From: Eremophila alpestris peregrina
Lineage: Eukaryota; Chordata; Aves; Passeriformes; Alaudidae
Direction of reading: 5' to 3'
DNA: 64,000 nucleotides
Assembly: GCA_009792885.1 (NCBI GenBank)
Contig: WMCF01000018.1
Location: forward strand, 4,297,297 to 4,361,296
The position numbers and the translations under genes were made by a program. This document shows positions 1 through 10,400 of the stretch, piece by piece. The notes under the pieces were generated by a model that had not been told where the DNA came from, did no database searches, and was given only the letters and a program-made list of their open reading frames with translations. Numbering within the stretch: position 1 is the stretch's first letter; every line of letters starts with the position of its first letter.

Positions 1-637
1 TAGCATAGGAGATATACTATCACATCAGAGCTGGTGGTTTTCCCTCACTAAATGGGCTGATAAAATTCTCATGTCACCAGGAGCTGCAAGTTGAGAGAAG
101 GAAGACCTTGGAGGGAAAATCACAAGAAGGTGACGACAAGAGTTTGCTGGAGGTTTCACTGCTCTAAGTTTGTGCAGCGTGGATATGAATTGGAATCCCA
201 GAGTAACCCTGAAATTTCAGTGACAGCAACACCTGCCAGCCTGACCCTCTCTCAGCCAATGCAGTTCTACCACTCATGGGATGTCAGAGCCATTGTGTCA
301 CAGCCATGTCTGCTGGAAAGCCACCTGGGCATTGTGCATCAGCACTGGGGTACTCCTCTCACAGAAGGCTTGGAATTCATTCATTAGTTCTAAATGTTCT
401 CTGAGCTTAGTAAGTATTTTTGCAAGGAAAACTAAGGAATATTTCCATAGGTGGAAATTCAGAATAATCTATTTCCACTTTTTTTTTTTTTAATTTTTTT
501 AATTGCACAAAAAACCACAAAAAACAACCCATTCCTTTTAAATTAAAATCAGTAGTACACAACTATTTGTCATGATTTGCAAGGTGAAATTGAGCCTGAA
601 GATTTTAACATCAAGCTTTGTTCATGGGCACTTACAC
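1..637. other. Unique noncoding stretch with a T tract
   Basis: No convincing gene or interspersed repeat is visible. A 13-base T run lies at 479-491, followed by further T-rich and A-rich bases. A 98-codon plus-strand frame at 91-387 has no recognisable protein character, and I treat it as chance. At the right edge, positions 631-635 read on the minus strand as GTAAG, a splice-donor-like string just beyond the stop codon of the minus-strand frame annotated next. Confidence 0.6.
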
Positions 638-982
638 TTAGAGAGACAAAATTTGAGATGATGGTTGTGGCTTGACATCAGAATCAATGGCAGTACAATA
701 TTCAATATATATGGATTTGCTTTTCATCAACTGTGTCAAATAAAATATTGTGAAAAGAAAATCAAAGATCACCATCCCATGGCAATATGATGGTAGTACG
801 CCTTGAAAAAGGTCAAATGAAGGATACTTTTTAATCAGTTCTATTACACATCTACCTCTTCTATTGAAAATTACTGTATTGTATTGCCCATCACCAAGGA
901 ACTGCTTCTGTACTAAATCTCTTCCATATAGCTGATCATATATTTTCACAATATGTTCCTTCCATGGGGCTACATCTTTTTT
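638..982 (-). CDS. Candidate coding exon or gene fragment, unknown product
   Basis: On the minus strand a frame of about 114 codons runs from 982 to a TAA stop at 640-638. Just upstream (about 983-1012, minus sense) is a pyrimidine-rich tract ending in TTTTCTCAG, a good splice acceptor that would open the exon in phase 0 at KKDVAPWKEH. There is no ATG at the acceptor, so if real this is an internal or last exon, or a fragment of a retrocopy, not a whole gene. Composition is protein-like in the first half: charged and aromatic residues are mixed, with segments such as QFLGDGQYNTVIFNRRGR and IELIKKYPSFDLFQ. The segment after the GMVIFDF stretch is more hydrophobic and less typical. A donor-like GTAAGTG follows the stop by two bases, which is odd for a coding exon and would fit a broken or exonised copy. 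I do not recognise the family and assign no function. A chance frame of this length is possible. Confidence 0.25.
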   Translation of the reverse strand, partial: KKDVAPWKEHIVKIYDQLYGRDLVQKQFLGDGQYNTVIFNRRGRCVIELIKKYPSFDLFQGVLPSYCHGMVIFDFLFTIFYLTQLMKSKSIYIEYCTAIDSDVKPQPSSQILSL

Positions 983-1000
983 CTGAGAAAACTCCAGCAA

Positions 1001-3195
1001 AAAGAAACAGAGTTAAGGAAGTCAGTGGAGTGCTTACACATGCACAGCCCTTCTCTCTTACATGGTTTTCACAGGCCAGACCCAGAGACACCATCAAGAG
1101 TTTCCACACAGTGATACAGATTTTGAAAAGCCAGAATTCAGAATCCACTGGAAACAGCAGATTTGGTAGAAGTTTCACATCAAGTGACTACTGATTTCAG
1201 CTGCAGTACCAGGAGTCTGCTTTCCAAAGAGATACCATAAATAGGAGATGGTGCAGTTGGAAAAGCAGCTTGCAGCAGGGTAGAATACAAATGAGACCCC
1301 TCATTCCTCCCCTTCCCCCAGCACTGATCCTGCTGCTGTGGCAGACTGGCATGTCTCTGTACTGAATTCACGTTTCATAGTGAATTCAGCCATGGCTGCT
1401 GCTCTACTCAGGGAAGATTCCTGAAGCCTTATTGAAGGTCAGCACTGCAAAGGCATGAAAAGAGCTTTTGACCGCCTCTCACTTGCTGGCCCACTCCTGT
1501 AGAAAAATATTCTTTCCATACAGATGCTAATAGGGAGTATAGGAAGGGTCTAGGAAAGAGCTGGGCAAGTCACTGTCTGTATAAGTACAAGCACATAGGG
1601 CAAAAGTAGTTTAAGAGCAGGGTGCAGTGCTGCATGAGACACTGATGTATAAGAAGAACTTACTGAAAGATGCACCAGACCTGAAAAATTGTTTGTTCGT
1701 TATATCACAGTAAGGGTAAGATAATATATTAGGAATTTCTGCATTAAAAAATAATCTAAGTCTTGTTTGTTTTAAGAATGCAGGCATCCTCAAAGCTATT
1801 TAGAAATTCCTTTTTTTTTTTTTTTTTGGTCACCTTGTGGCCTAGAACACTCATTTTCAGAGGAATGCTTGGGAGTTTGGGGAGTGTCCAGCTACAAATC
1901 AAGGGGCTTCTAGTATGTCTGTGAGATTGTGCTCTGTGTTTCAAAGAAGGGAAGAAGAATATTCCTCAGCAGGGCAGACTGCCAGGCTGCATGAGGAGGG
2001 TAAGCAGAAGTGTTACATCTGTAAAAGAAAGTCTATAAATGGGGACATGGCCCATATTTTCCAGTTTTGGAAGGAACAGTTGGCGACATGATTTAGAGGC
2101 AGACATTGTTTTGATATGAAGAATATTTGTTGGTAACATACCTTATTGTTTTGCATTGACTGACCCCATATTCATTATTGCTTCCAAGAAAGCAATTTTC
2201 TTATCTGACCCTTTGGGATATTTGAATAAATTACAGAGTAAAAGAAGTTACAGCTAGCTGTAACAGCAAAGTGAGAATGTACTGAATTACTCAGAAGAGA
2301 TAAAACTGAGTTACTTTTGTTGTAAATTTAATTCTTACAGCAGCACTCCCACTAGCCTAATCATAGTTCAGCATATTGGGAATTCTTTCTCTTAATCACC
2401 CATTCTTTCTCTGACTTTGGCTTTTGGATAACATTTTTGTTATGTGCATACAATGTATAATAGTGTATGACCATAAATCCTACACTGAAGTTATACACAA
2501 GCTCCTAAATCACTCACTGCTTGGAAAAGGTTTTCATTTCAGCCATTTATCCAGGGTTGACAGTATATCCCATTTTTGCCTTTGTTGCAAAGGGTGTGAC
2601 TTACACATGCACTTGGATAGAAAGTAAAAAACCTCACTTTCAGGGAAATCTTTCTGCTACAGGTCATCAGTCTTACATGTAGAAAGGCTGCAGTTAGTGT
2701 CTGTCTGCCTTATTTGCTGCATCCACTGCTTCTCATAAAGTGCTTTGCAGCAAAAGAGCATTTAATCACTCAGAATGATCCCTGATGCATTGGGACATCT
2801 GAATCACAATACTGATGAGTACAGGATGATATTATCCATCTTTCACTTGTATTTAAGTACCTTTGGAACACCCTTCAGCACAGTATCCCTGTGTTGCTTA
2901 CCCACATGACAGATTACCCTTTCTGTGGGTGCAGCAGCACCCTGGGCAGGTCTGTGTAAGAATGAGCTCCTGCAGCCATGCTTGGGCTTTAGTGTGCAGG
3001 GTGGGCTGAATGCCTCAGCTCCCAGTCCTGGAATCCCTGCACTTCACAGTCAACATTGTCATGGATCTTCTGTGTTCCATCCTCTCTTTTACCACCTCTT
3101 GTGTTGGTGCACCACAAGGATTCTCAAATATCCATATTTTCTCTTTCTCTGGGTCATCCCATTTCTCTGTTATCTTTGTTAATTGAGCTCTGGCT
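1001..3195. other. Noncoding stretch with a T17 tract
   Basis: Unique-looking AT-rich sequence. The only clear structure is a pure T run of 17 at 1811-1827. Short frames in all phases lack recognisable motifs. Around 2730-2850 a string resembling the tail of old MIR/L3-type elements (AAGTGCTTTGCA, then a stretch reading ATTATCCATCTTTCA) may be a very decayed ancient repeat, but it is too short to call. Confidence 0.6.
1811..1827. repeat. T17 homopolymer
   Basis: Seventeen consecutive T bases, seen directly. Read on the minus strand it is an A17 tract. No retrocopy body with target-site duplications could be recognised next to it. Confidence 0.9.
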
Positions 3196-3199
3196 TCAC

Positions 3200-3285
3200 A
3201 TTTATTTTGAAAATAGTGAACTGAAGGCCAGAGAGACAAAATGAATTGCCCAAGGGCACATAGGAATTCTATGGCAAACTCACGG
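3200..3285 (-). repeat. MIR-like ancient SINE remnant
   Basis: The plus strand carries, in order, a string like the reversed MIR core: TTTTGAAAATAGTGAACTGA, then GGCCAGAGAGA, then GAATTGCCCAAGGGCACATA. In MIR elements the reversed core reads as a run of the type 'gaggaaactgaggc..agag..ttgcccaaggtcaca', and TTGCCCAAGG is its most durable part. The match is partial and diverged, as expected for an element older than the bird-mammal split. An L2/L3 3' end sharing this region is an alternative. Confidence 0.45.
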
Positions 3286-3289
3286 AGAC

Positions 3290-5690
3290 ATTAAAGCACA
3301 TTAATTATTGAAGTAACCTGCTATTTAAATGGGGGTTGTGCACAGAAGCATGTGGAGTGCAGAGCAGTGGAAACTTGAACCAGTTAATCTATCAAAGTAG
3401 TGCATTATGTTCTCACCAGCTCATTTTCCAGTTTGACTTCAGTTTTGGCTCTGTGTGACTCCCAAGCTGATACACCTTGGTTCCAGAAGGACTCCTGAGC
3501 TGGGCCCACAGCCACATGAAAGCTGTAGCTGCAGCCTTGCTGCCTGATGAGCAGTCACCTCTTGTGCCTTCTAAACACACTTGGATACAGCTGCTGTTTC
3601 TGTGTGCCATGGACAGAGGAGCTTGGCTCTCTCTGTATCTGCCTTTAGGAGGATGTTCTTTGTGTCCTCTATTTCTTGGCTGTGGATTTTGGATTTATGT
3701 GATGGGAGACATACACGAGGTTCTGTCTACCTTAGCCATTCAGTCTCTGTGTGGCTGCTTTCTATTAGGGCTATCTCCTTTTAAGTACACTAATGCAGAA
3801 GGGCAGACACATCACTTTCTGTATTCCTGAATCTGGCTGAGAACTATGGCCTCATTTATAACTGCCAACCTACTCTAATTACAATTATATATTCACATTA
3901 GATTATATATATATTATTTTCCAAGCAACGTGAATAGAAGTAAGGGTAATAAGAATATTAGCTGTCTTAATGCTGAAACTATGGGATTATCCTTATGTAC
4001 TTGTTCCTTAGAAACCAGAAGTTATACACATTCCCCTGCCTGCATATAACTCCTGTGGTCTGGCATTCCTTTGGCAACTGCCCACAGTTTAACTCCCAAT
4101 GGCCTAAGGGCAGTGTCTAGTGGAAAGAAAAGCATCTATTTTGTCATAGCAGTACTTGCAAAGTCAGCTGAGTTAGCCACAGCTTCAGGGGCTCCTGAAA
4201 GCAAATGCCTTCACACCCAGCTCAGACCCACACACATCCCCCTCAGAGCTATTGCCACAGCTCCTCAGAGGCCAGGGAACGCAGTGGGACAGAGCCACTG
4301 TGTCACAGCTCCAGCCTCGGGATGGCTCTGCCCTGCTGCTGGTCCTCACTGAGGGCTCTTGTGCAGAACCAGGGTCTGGGAGGAGCAGAGATGGGCTCAG
4401 CAGCAGAGATGGGCTCAGCTCAGCATTGCCCAACTCTTGCTGGGGGAGAATAGCAAATCCCTTGTCTCATCAGGGAAAACTGGGCTTCACAAGCAAATGA
4501 GGAGCCTTCAGGTCAGCACTCACATTTTCTTTTGTTCTCACTACCTGCTACATCCAACAGGTGCTCGCTAATCATGCAAATTAATACAAAGGCCGTGAAA
4601 CAAAGGTTCTTTTGCTGAACCTCTACTAAACATGCATTTCCATAAAAGAAGTTGTATCCTTAATTTCTGTTGCAATCCCACCATTTTTTATGTCTACATT
4701 TTGTTATAAAAATAGGCAAATACAGCATTTTGCTTTCTTAGCTCTCCCTTACTAAATAGCTCGCACTCACGTTTATCTCCTCAGACAGTCTTGGCACTTG
4801 CTTTGTGACTGGCTGTTGTTTGAGGTGAAGAAAAAACTGACTTCCTCTCTAGCAGCATCATTTAATCTTTCTCTTTCTGAGAAAAAAAGCTTCTGCAGTC
4901 CTTTAATTTGAGGATGTTACCTAAAGGCTCTATTAAAATTATCATTGAACAAGAATCAAAAGGAGTTTCATCTGACACAGCCACAAAAAACCAAACCAAA
5001 ACAAAAAAAAACCCTAAGTATTGTTCTCCCAAAAGTAATCAACAGCAGAGCACAAAAGCTACTTTTGCATTGTTTGTGTTGTAATGTGGTGTGATGGAGA
5101 GTTCTATAGAGTCATATGCTGGGAAAACAGGAAAAGTTATTTATTGTGTAGAAGAAGAGGCTTGGAAAAAAAAAAATGAAGGGAATCAGAGTATGCAATG
5201 AAATCAGCATACATGTAAGGATTAAGGTTCCTCAGTTTTACACAGGATTATGAATCCTGAAAGGTGACTTAACTTATATTCAGAGCCATTTTTATAATCA
5301 ACAGAAATATTGAAGCCATTAAATGGAGATGATTGGTTAGGCACTGCACAGATCTAGACAGGGGTTAATTTCCTTCTGAAGCATGACAGAATCGTGCCAT
5401 TATTCCTAGTTTACATCACTTTTAAAGAGAGACAGTTTATGATATCCAGGTCACTGGATTTCGGTTGAATGCATCTCCAGCTTGTAGATTATTGTGAGGA
5501 GACCTGTTAAAAGAGATATTTGGTTAAATAACATCCTCACTAGCCCCTGTAAAATGCAAATCCTGCACTTCTCCTGCAACCAGCAGTCAGACTATCCTTT
5601 CCTACTTCTTGTCAGCTAGCAATAAAACACCAGATGGTGTCCTTCCAGAAATAAATTCATTAGAGTTTCATTTTGGGTTTTCTTAAAGAA
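3290..5690. other. Noncoding stretch, locally GC-richer at 4.2-4.5 kb
   Basis: No gene recognised. Between about 4190 and 4470 the sequence is GC-richer and has open frames in several phases at once (plus and minus, 70-93 codons). Overlapping frames of similar length in many phases point to composition, not coding. A short A-rich tract (ACAAAAAAAA type) is at about 4985-5015. Confidence 0.6.
4384..4421. repeat. Short tandem duplication, period 18
   Basis: The unit AGCAGAGATGGGCTCAGC occurs twice back to back inside the GC-richer patch, followed by a partial GCTCAG echo. It is a two-copy local duplication with no known function. Confidence 0.75.
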
Positions 5691-6075
5691 TTTAGAGACA
5701 GAACTTCAGCTAATGCAAATCAACACGGTGCCGCTGAAGTCAAAGCTGTGACATTTTATACCATCTGAGTATTATAAGCTAATATTTTTAACTTTTTGGA
5801 AGGAATACCATATCCCTTCTCCCCACATTTAACAAGTTTCATTGCACAGTTTGTGCTGGCCACCTTAGCCGGGATTCATGGCTGGTGTTTCTTGTTATAC
5901 AGCAATTCACAGGCCATGTCGTTTTGTGTATTGGGTTAGACTAAGTCACTGTTAAGAATCCTGTAACCATTATCATTTAATGTCCTTGTTAATCACCATC
6001 TGAGACGCTAGGATACCCATTAGCTTCCTCTGGTGACACACACGACTATTCACAAAAGAATATTTTAAGTGCCAC
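5690..6075. promoter_or_regulatory. Conserved-noncoding-element-like stretch
   Basis: This interval is unique, lacks coding frames and has the texture of deep vertebrate noncoding elements. It contains an octamer-type site (CTAATGCAAATC), several isolated CpGs in an otherwise CpG-depleted setting (CACGGTGCCGCTG, TTAGCCGGGA, GTCGTTTTG, GAGACGC) and homeodomain-type cores (TTGTTAATCACC). Retained CpGs outside islands are a weak hint of constraint. The call is inference; no alignment could be made. Confidence 0.25.
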
Positions 6076-9000
6076 TGGCATCTGAATGACCTTGTGGTGC
6101 TTATGGTTCTGTGTGTGTTTAGTTTTCCCTAATTTCAAACATCAATTGAGGACACAAGTCTTCAATTGTATCCTTAACCTAGACAGATAAATAAATCTAA
6201 TAGTAAAGCATCTTAAAAGAAGCCTTGAGCATTCCTCAGATAAATCAATTAAGACTCCTTTCAGAATTGTTATTATGCTCTAGCAATTAGTCATTGTTTA
6301 GTCAAGCTGTGCATACTTATCTCTTTTTTATATCACTCCTTCCAGCCTCACAAAGACTTTGTTCTCTTTCTCCCAGCTCCCTTCAGCTTATCTGTGTCCT
6401 CCTGGCAACACTGTGCCCAGAAGTGAGGGTGAATTTCAGTGCAGATGGAAAGCTGCAAAGTTACAAACACCTACAGAGCCACAAACCCACAACACGGGAG
6501 TCTCTGCCACCCTAGTCCAAAAGTGAATATTAAAATATCCAGACACACGTTACTGGCTGTCAGTACCAGCTGCACAACATGTAGGTAATAAAAGCCCAAG
6601 GGGAAAAAGGTGATCATTGAATCTGCCTTTACCATTTATCATGTGTCCTCACAAGAACACTTTCATCTAGTTTCCCATACCACAGATAAAATTGTTCCAC
6701 CAGCTGCTGCTCCCCCATATGCCTTGCCTTCCAGTCTTGGGGAGCATCAATGTGAAAGAGGCTTTTTAGAAGTTTTTTTAGCATTACCAAAATTAACTAA
6801 CTTGTGTTCTGCAAACAGATGGGGGGTGACCTGGGATTTGGAATTCAGCTGCTTCTCAGGCAAAAAAATTCTTTAAAAAATCTCCCAAGAAGAGATGTAG
6901 GAAGGAAACAGGTGCTTGCAGGAAAACAGTTGCACTTATTTATCAAAGCCGCTAGAAGAAAATCATCAATTTTATTCCTCCCACTTGGTGATAGCACTAA
7001 AAAAACAGAGGGTGATATTGGGTGCCACAGTGACATCTGAGACGACACATTTGTGAGGCTTCACCCAGGGTTTTTAGGAATCAAACCCACCTAGCTCAGC
7101 ATGTTATCCTGTTCCTAGTCAACTTGTCTCTTTGCACCTCTTGCCAAAATGTGCTCTGCCCTGCTGACACGAGCCACACGTGGCAGCTCCATTTCTGTCC
7201 CCATATGTGACCACCCACCCTTGTGAGGCTCATGGCCGTGAGCAGTCTCCAGTAGGTGCCCACCAGCTCTCAGAGCCTCAGGCTGTGGTAGAGGAGGAGG
7301 TGATGCTGCAGGGGCAGAGCCTTGGGTCAGTACTGTGTGAGCTCCACACCTGGGCCACTCTGACAAAATACAGCTTTCCACCTTGTTTCAGTCCTCTCAC
7401 CACCGTTAACCTAATGCAACCCTGGGTGCTACTTATTGTCTCTTTTTTAAGCTTTGCTTTACAGTACAAAATTGTATCCCTGTCTGGGTCCTGTGCTATC
7501 TAAATACTGCAGGTCTTTTTTCATCTGAGCACCCCAAACATTGAGCTAAATAACAGTAACAGTGCCTCTGTATTTAAAATATTTGAGTTAAGCACAGATT
7601 TACAGAGTTTCTGGTCACCCGTGAAGACCAGTCCTTTGTTTCCCCAGGTTAGGTTTGCCACACTCATTCACTTAATGTTCATTTATTCTAAAACTGTTTT
7701 GCCATCTGGTAGTGCAAAGAGGGCTTATTGAACCAAACATCGAGTTGAAGAGATGTCAGAAGTTAATACACAAATAACAGTAAAAAAACCATCCTTAGAA
7801 ATGCCACATCATGAATTTTGTGTGAGAAAATACAGTGTGCAAAAAAAAAAAACCCAAAAAACAACATGCTTTCCTGCAATGGTTGTTAATTCTTCCTGTA
7901 TATCTATATCTCAACCTCTGCTGAGTAAGGCCTTTATTTTTTTTTTTTTTAAGGGGAAACACACTGAGTGTTTTGTATTGTTCTGATTTTAACTTTGTTT
8001 TTCTGAGAAGGCCTAATTCCAGGGAGAGTGTTACAGTCTGTATGGGCTCCATTGTACTTCTCATGCACAGAGGCACATTGCAGATCAAAAGCAAGGCAAA
8101 ATGCTGGGTTTGTTTTAGGCTTCATTTTACAGTCAGGATGGTGAATACATCTGTCTGTGCCACTAATCTAGAATATACCATTTGAAGATTCTCAGAGGTT
8201 ATTTCTAATTGAATTATAAGATGTTCCATGATTATTTGGAATCATGGTATTTACAGAAGGCAATACTAAGCTCAGTAGTTCACTTGCAACAAAAAAAATG
8301 TGAAGAAAACACCCCATAATTCATTTTTAAGTACCTTTTAGAAGTCATATAATTATACCATATGACAGTGTTGAAAAAGGAACTATAAATTTTTAAATTA
8401 TTTGTACTGTGGTTTTTAATCAAGTCTATGTACACACAGACTGGCACACTGTAACAAAGATAGGCAGGTTACAATGAACACAACATCGATTTTTTGGGTT
8501 TGGATTTGATCTTGAGTCAGTGCTGGTTTCATACACCAGAGTGCTTCCCTGATGCACACTATAGACAGATTTGGGAGAGGAAGAGAAGAGAACTTTCGTA
8601 TTTCCAGGCAGAAAGGGAAGTGCAGAGCACCTTGTGAGCTGGTATGATTCTCAACAGCCCGTTAGAGCCATCAAGGGTCTCCCAGGAGACTTCCCCATTG
8701 CCTGGGGAAGAGAACCCACAAAATTCCCAAGACTTAGGCCAAACCCAGGGTACCTCAGCTGCTGCAAGCAGCCGTGGCCCCATTCCTGCTGTGGGGAGAG
8801 CAGGCTGCTGAATGCACTTTGGAGACATCCAGAAACTCCATTTGAGGGCTGGCACCAGGGGGAGAGTGGATAAATCTGCCCAGCCCCCACCAAATGGTGA
8901 AAGTTTAAAATGGTGCTATAGTTTGGGATTTAAAGGTATTTGTAAATTAATCAACAGACTTCAATTTCAGTCTCTGCTGTTTCCCACACACACTGAGAAA

Positions 9001-10288
9001 TGGCTTCAGAGCTAGAAAAAGCAGTCAGCACTTTCTTTCACAAGCCACTGCACAAAATAAATATGCAGCAGAAAATGGGTGTAGATGTCTCTCTTACTCG
9101 TCTTAATAGGACAAAACACCAAGAAAGAAACTTGTATATTCCAATCTGGCAACCAAAATGCAATCCTGTTCCTAAACAATATAAATAGCCAGAACCACAA
9201 CTGATGGCATTTTTTTTTCCTTTTTGACTTCCTTGTATGTTATTTGCTTTGCCTTGTCCTTTGTTTATCTGGACAATAAATAATCTGCAGCAGGAACAAT
9301 ATATTGTTGTATATTTGTAAAATGCACAGCAAATAAGTGTCCTTATCTTGACTAAATCCTCAGAAGTGTAAGATTGAACATAATAAACAATGATAGCAAA
9401 TTAATTCAATTTAGAGGAATTATTTTTATTTACCCCGCATTTAAATTTGATCCATTCAAACTGAAGTTATTGACAATGTTTGGTTTTAGCAACAGCATTT
9501 GGGAGGAAACAGGATGAATGAACTCACAGACAAAGCCAAAAAGGAAATAAAAATGAAATAAAAGAACAGAAAAGAAGAAAGAATGTCCTGTGAGTCATTT
9601 CACATAAGAGAGAAAATACTGGAAATATGCAGTCTTGACTTCAGAAAAAGACTGATGTGGGCTTTTTAGTCCAGAGCTACTATTACAATTGTTTAATTTG
9701 GAAATTGTGTGCAAATTATCCACCCTGATTTCTGAGAAATTTGCTGATTTCTGAGAAATTCTCCACCTTGCACACACTCCTTAGCAGGCTCACTGCATGG
9801 GGTGGTGATCACAGCTGGACAAAACAGCGATTTATGGATTACAAAGACACACTTCTATCTGAAACAAGGGCAAACGAGGGGTGTCCAGAGCCTCTCGGAA
9901 GCTGCAGAAGGACAAGCCTGATTGCTGGGCTCTAGAGAAAGTTTTTATTGTCAGATTTTACCACTGCAGCTTTTAGTTTTATTATAATTATTACTTTTAT
10001 AACTTTATTCTTTGGTAAGAAATCTGCTGCCTACATCAAACAGTAATTCTAGCAGAGGGCTGGCAGGTTGATTTTCTCAGGGAGTAAAATCAGGTGCTCA
10101 GCGCTTCATGGGGCAGCAGATCTTGGGAAGAGTTCTGTGAAAGGTAAATAAGACATTTTAGTGCCTGGAAACACCAGCAATGAAGGGGAAACTTGCAGGT
10201 ATCCCACAGGATCAGCCCCCACGGCAGTGGCACAGTGCCCTGCCATCCATTACACTGCCTGACGTGGGGCATGCTCCTGTCACCTCAC
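6076..10288. other. Unique noncoding stretch with homopolymer tracts
   Basis: No recognisable gene. An A12 run lies at 7841-7852 and a T14 run at 7937-7950. GC-richer islets at about 7120-7350 and 8600-8880 carry overlapping frames in many phases, typical of composition and not coding. A run of A-rich purines follows at about 9535-9585. Confidence 0.6.
9725..9760. repeat. Two-copy tandem repeat, period 19
   Basis: The unit CTGATTTCTGAGAAATT is present at 9725-9741 and again at 9744-9760, separated by TG. The unit contains a TTTCTGAGAAA inverted repeat, close to an extended STAT-type TTCNNNGAA palindrome (TTCTGAGAA), so it doubles that motif as well. Confidence 0.8.
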
Positions 10289-10400
10289 CTGAAATGTGCA
10301 CTTTGGGGAAACACCCTGAGGCCCCACACCTCAGTGCTTGACAACTGGCAGCTGTAATGGCCTCTGAGATGTATTTACTCAGGGAAAAGGCATTCTCTTC

